The translations under genes and the position numbers were made by a program. From Phorcus lineatus (Eukaryota; Mollusca; Gastropoda; Trochida; Trochidae): a stretch of 64,000 bases of DNA. Location: positions 9,117,000 through 9,180,999 of the forward strand of contig OV121096.1 in NCBI GenBank assembly GCA_921293015.1, read 5' to 3'. The notes beneath the pieces are model-generated. The model worked only from the letters and a program-made list of their open reading frames with translations. It was not told the DNA's origin and did no database searches. This document shows positions 61,390 to 64,000 of the stretch, piece by piece (the first letter of the stretch is position 1; each line of letters starts with the position of its first letter).

Positions 61390-61725
61390 GATACTTTCGA
61401 AAAATGTTTTATTTACATTGAGGTTATTCATTGCCAATGCTCTTCTGGTTTATCTCTTGTTGCATCAAAGATTCAAAGATTATAATGAACATTTTGATAT
61501 GAAAGCATCCACTTGTTTTTAAGAGATTTTTCTTGACGTTTGGATTCATGTATATATTTTGATGTTTTCATAGTCAATTTTGTTAGGAACTCTTCAGGGA
61601 AAGTTTGATGACAAAGTTTTAGGAAACTTTAAACAGGAGTTTCTAGAAAGTGTATTTAGGCTTCCATCTTCCACCCCTTGTCAATCATCTAGAGTTCATA
61701 TACTGTTCATATCCAATTTAAAGAG

Positions 61726-62048
61726 CTAATAGCTTACCCTTTTTCAAATACTGAAATAACGAAAAGGTAGTTAACTCAATGAAGAATGCATCTGTCATAA
61801 ATATCGGCGCTACAATTTCTAGATTTCCGGTGTTTCGCACTCGCGATGGGATTGCACTTGATTCGGTACCTCATCGGTCTGAAACGGCTTACGCCAATAA
61901 GCTACTTCATCCAAAATTGTAAAACGGGCATAAAAATGAAAATCTTTGCAAACGCGACAGGAAATATTTGTGTTAGTGATCAGATTTTGTTCGTGAAGAA
62001 TAATTAGTTCAGTTTAGTTGCCTTACAAAAATGAGACTATGACTTTAA
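61726..62048. mobile_element. MITE, AAAGTCATAGTCTCA family, left-truncated (copy 2)
   Basis: Carries only the right part, from AATAGCTTACCCTTTTTCAA to GAGACTATGACTTTAA. Highly similar to copies 1 and 3. Confidence 0.8.
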
Positions 62049-62333
62049 ATAGAATTTGGAATCCACAAAATTGTCCTGTTTTCAATATGCGTTGTTTTCA
62101 ATCCTCAAGCATTTGTTATTTTTTCTTTCATGCACCGCTTTAATTAACCAGTTCTGTAACTTTCTCATAGAATCTAAATCTCTTCAAATGGATTTGAAAT
62201 GTATTGGTTCTGCATCAGATCTGATGTCATTGCTTTCTTGATGTTTCCAAACTTGGACCATCCTTGACACCTTCTGAGATTTGCCCAAAATCAATCAATT
62301 CACTCTTTGATACAAGCTAGCTTCAAGTCATTG

Positions 62334-62897
62334 TCTCATTTTTGCAAGGCAAACTGTAATGCACGCCGGACAAATAGTTCATCACTCACAGAAATCTTTC
62401 CCCTGACGTTTGCAACTATTTTCAGAAATCTGCGTGCATTCTAGCCCTCAATAATAAAGTTCAAAACACCCTACCCTATGTCTTTGCCGAGCGTTAGTCC
62501 TTACCACGTCATTTCGCTAAGGCCATGACGTGGAACACATGAAATTTCCCAGCTGAATATCCCATGAAAATAGCCAATAGGTTACCTATTTTTCAGATAC
62601 TGAAATAACAAAAAGGTGGTAAACTCAATGAAGAATGCGTCTGTCATAAGTATTGGCGATGCAATTACTAGATTTCCGGTATTTCACACTCGCGATGGGA
62701 TTGCACTTGATTCGGTACCTCTTGGTCTGAAACGGCATACGCCAATAAGCAGCGTCATCTTAAACTTTAAAACGGGCCTAAAAATGAAAATCTTTGCAGA
62801 CCCGACAGGAAATATTGGTGTAAGTGATCAGATTTTTGCTCGTGAAGAATAATTAGCCCTGTTTAGTTTCCATACAAAATTGATTCTCTAACTTTAA
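62334..62897. mobile_element. MITE, AAAGTCATAGTCTCA family (copy 3)
   Basis: Near full length: left end TTCAAGTCATTGTCTCATTT, right end AAAATTGATTCTCTAACTTT then AA. Both terminal repeats have diverged while the interior stays close to copy 1. Confidence 0.8.
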
Positions 62898-64000
62898 CTC
62901 AGCATCTTGTTATTCCCAGATCTTTAGTTTTCATTTTTTGTTCTTTAGAATGAAACACGGGCTTGTACATACATAAGAATTGAATTTTCATAGGGACATG
63001 TTTCAAGGCCTGAAGGTTTTAAATGGATTTTGAAATTGAGGTTTTGATTATGCTAGATTTTGGCTGCCTTTGCTTAACAATAATGAAATTAATTGTTATT
63101 GAAAGTTGGAGTTCATGGGAAATGTGTTTGACATTTGTATGTCATATTTGCAAGACCAAACAAGAAAGTATTTTAAATCTTTTGTTATATTCTTATAATA
63201 TTATGAGATGACTATCATAGGTTGTAAGAATTAGATATGGTCATTGGATTCTAGTCAACCTTTCATCTAAGGAATTGTAAGAGAAAATCTTTCCTGATTG
63301 ACAGGCCTCTGATGGCAATTTCTCCTTTATTGTACATCCAATTTTTCTAGTGTGTTCCTTTCCCCATTGTCAATTAAATGACTGGACATGTTAGAATCTT
63401 CATCAACAAGTGTCAGTATTCAAAGTGAGTGAATCAAAGAAGATTATCTGAAACTGTGTTGGCAATTGTTTCTGCAATAAAACAAGAGAATAGATCAACT
63501 TTATTATCAATGTATTTTGTTTCATTGTATATATAAGTGATAAAAATGATAAGTGTAGTCTTTTTTTGGGGAAAAAATATAGTCAAAGTTACGACTCACT
63601 ATTATTCTGTATGCTGGTGGAGCTCTTGTTTGTGAAGTGATGCTTATTGCACTGATTACTGTTGAAGACAAATTTTTTGAGGAATAGAAATTAATTAGAT
63701 CTTACCTTGACAGTACATTTCTGCAATAAAATGACATTAAAACTTGTGTTAACATGGTGTCGCTTCTAACTTTGAAATATGAACACCCATGAACAATAAC
63801 GTCAATGTCACAACAGTCTTCAAGCTCACCCAACAGCCAGTGTTATTTTATGGTTGTTGCTAACAAGTCTTTCTTTAGATCTGACTACGTAATAAGTTCA
63901 CTTATCTTTGAAATATTGTTCATAAACGCCAGAAATTATTTTCGTATCTCCATTTTGAAACCAAGAAGACATTTATTGCAAGTATCTTAATCTGCAGAGA
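62898..64000. other. Intergenic AT-rich sequence to window end
   Basis: No exon, RNA gene or repeat family recognised. Confidence 0.4.

Noticed and set aside
58278-62852. Matching 68-78-codon frames in two MITE copies (shared TRDGIALDSVP)
   Set aside because: The shared peptide comes from the shared repeat DNA; the third copy breaks the frame, and the differences do not favour protein conservation.
1-64000. CRISPR arrays, operons, prophage or bacterial defence genes
   Set aside because: The window is clearly animal nuclear DNA with spliced genes; the regular arrays are minisatellites without unique spacers.

Overview
The window is eukaryotic nuclear DNA: AT-rich, intron-rich, with GT-AG introns, many short inverted-repeat transposons (MITEs), tRNA-derived SINEs and minisatellites. 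The gene content and the repeat types point to a lophotrochozoan, most likely a marine mollusc (perhaps a gastropod). Supporting signs are a mollusc-style cytosolic sulfotransferase, an FMRFamide-receptor-like GPCR, and elements with ends such as CTGTAAAATCAT next to CGCGGGG tracts. This placement is inference; no species can be named from the sequence alone.

Gene region (1-37 kb). (1) + strand 1842-7522: cytosolic sulfotransferase, six coding exons joined in frame, start-codon exon not found. (2) - strand 11811-8848: a three-exon gene for a 66-residue protein with a signal peptide, a short Thr/Gly/His stretch and a hydrophobic C-terminal tail, like a very small GPI-anchored or membrane peptide. 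It is convergent with gene 1 and has a TATA box. (3) - strand 14951-14823: one candidate terminal exon of an unidentified gene. (4) - strand 21612-18014: SDR9C oxidoreductase resembling 17-beta-hydroxysteroid dehydrogenase type 2, six exons, complete, 395 residues. (5) + strand from 21818: EMC10, subunit of the ER membrane protein complex. Six exons are found and the last membrane-anchor exon is not. Genes 4 and 5 are head to head across 205 bp and probably share a promoter. EMC10 exon 4 is followed by a partial tandem copy of itself that keeps an open frame and both splice sites. (6) - strand 36759-35413: single-coding-exon rhodopsin-class neuropeptide GPCR with an intron in its 5' UTR and a GATATC-rich repeat downstream.

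Repeat-rich gene desert (37-64 kb). I see no convincing coding exon here. It holds MITEs (including three copies of a 575-bp TTAA family), SINE pieces, a 42-bp minisatellite, a GGAT-type satellite, a near-perfect 29-bp-arm hairpin and a GC-richer island near 52.6-53.0 kb with an exact CTCF-type motif. That island could be a distal promoter or first exon of the GPCR, which is only a hypothesis.

The strongest new observations are the small three-exon secreted/anchored peptide gene and the duplicated EMC10 mini-exon, whose second half has changed only at synonymous sites.
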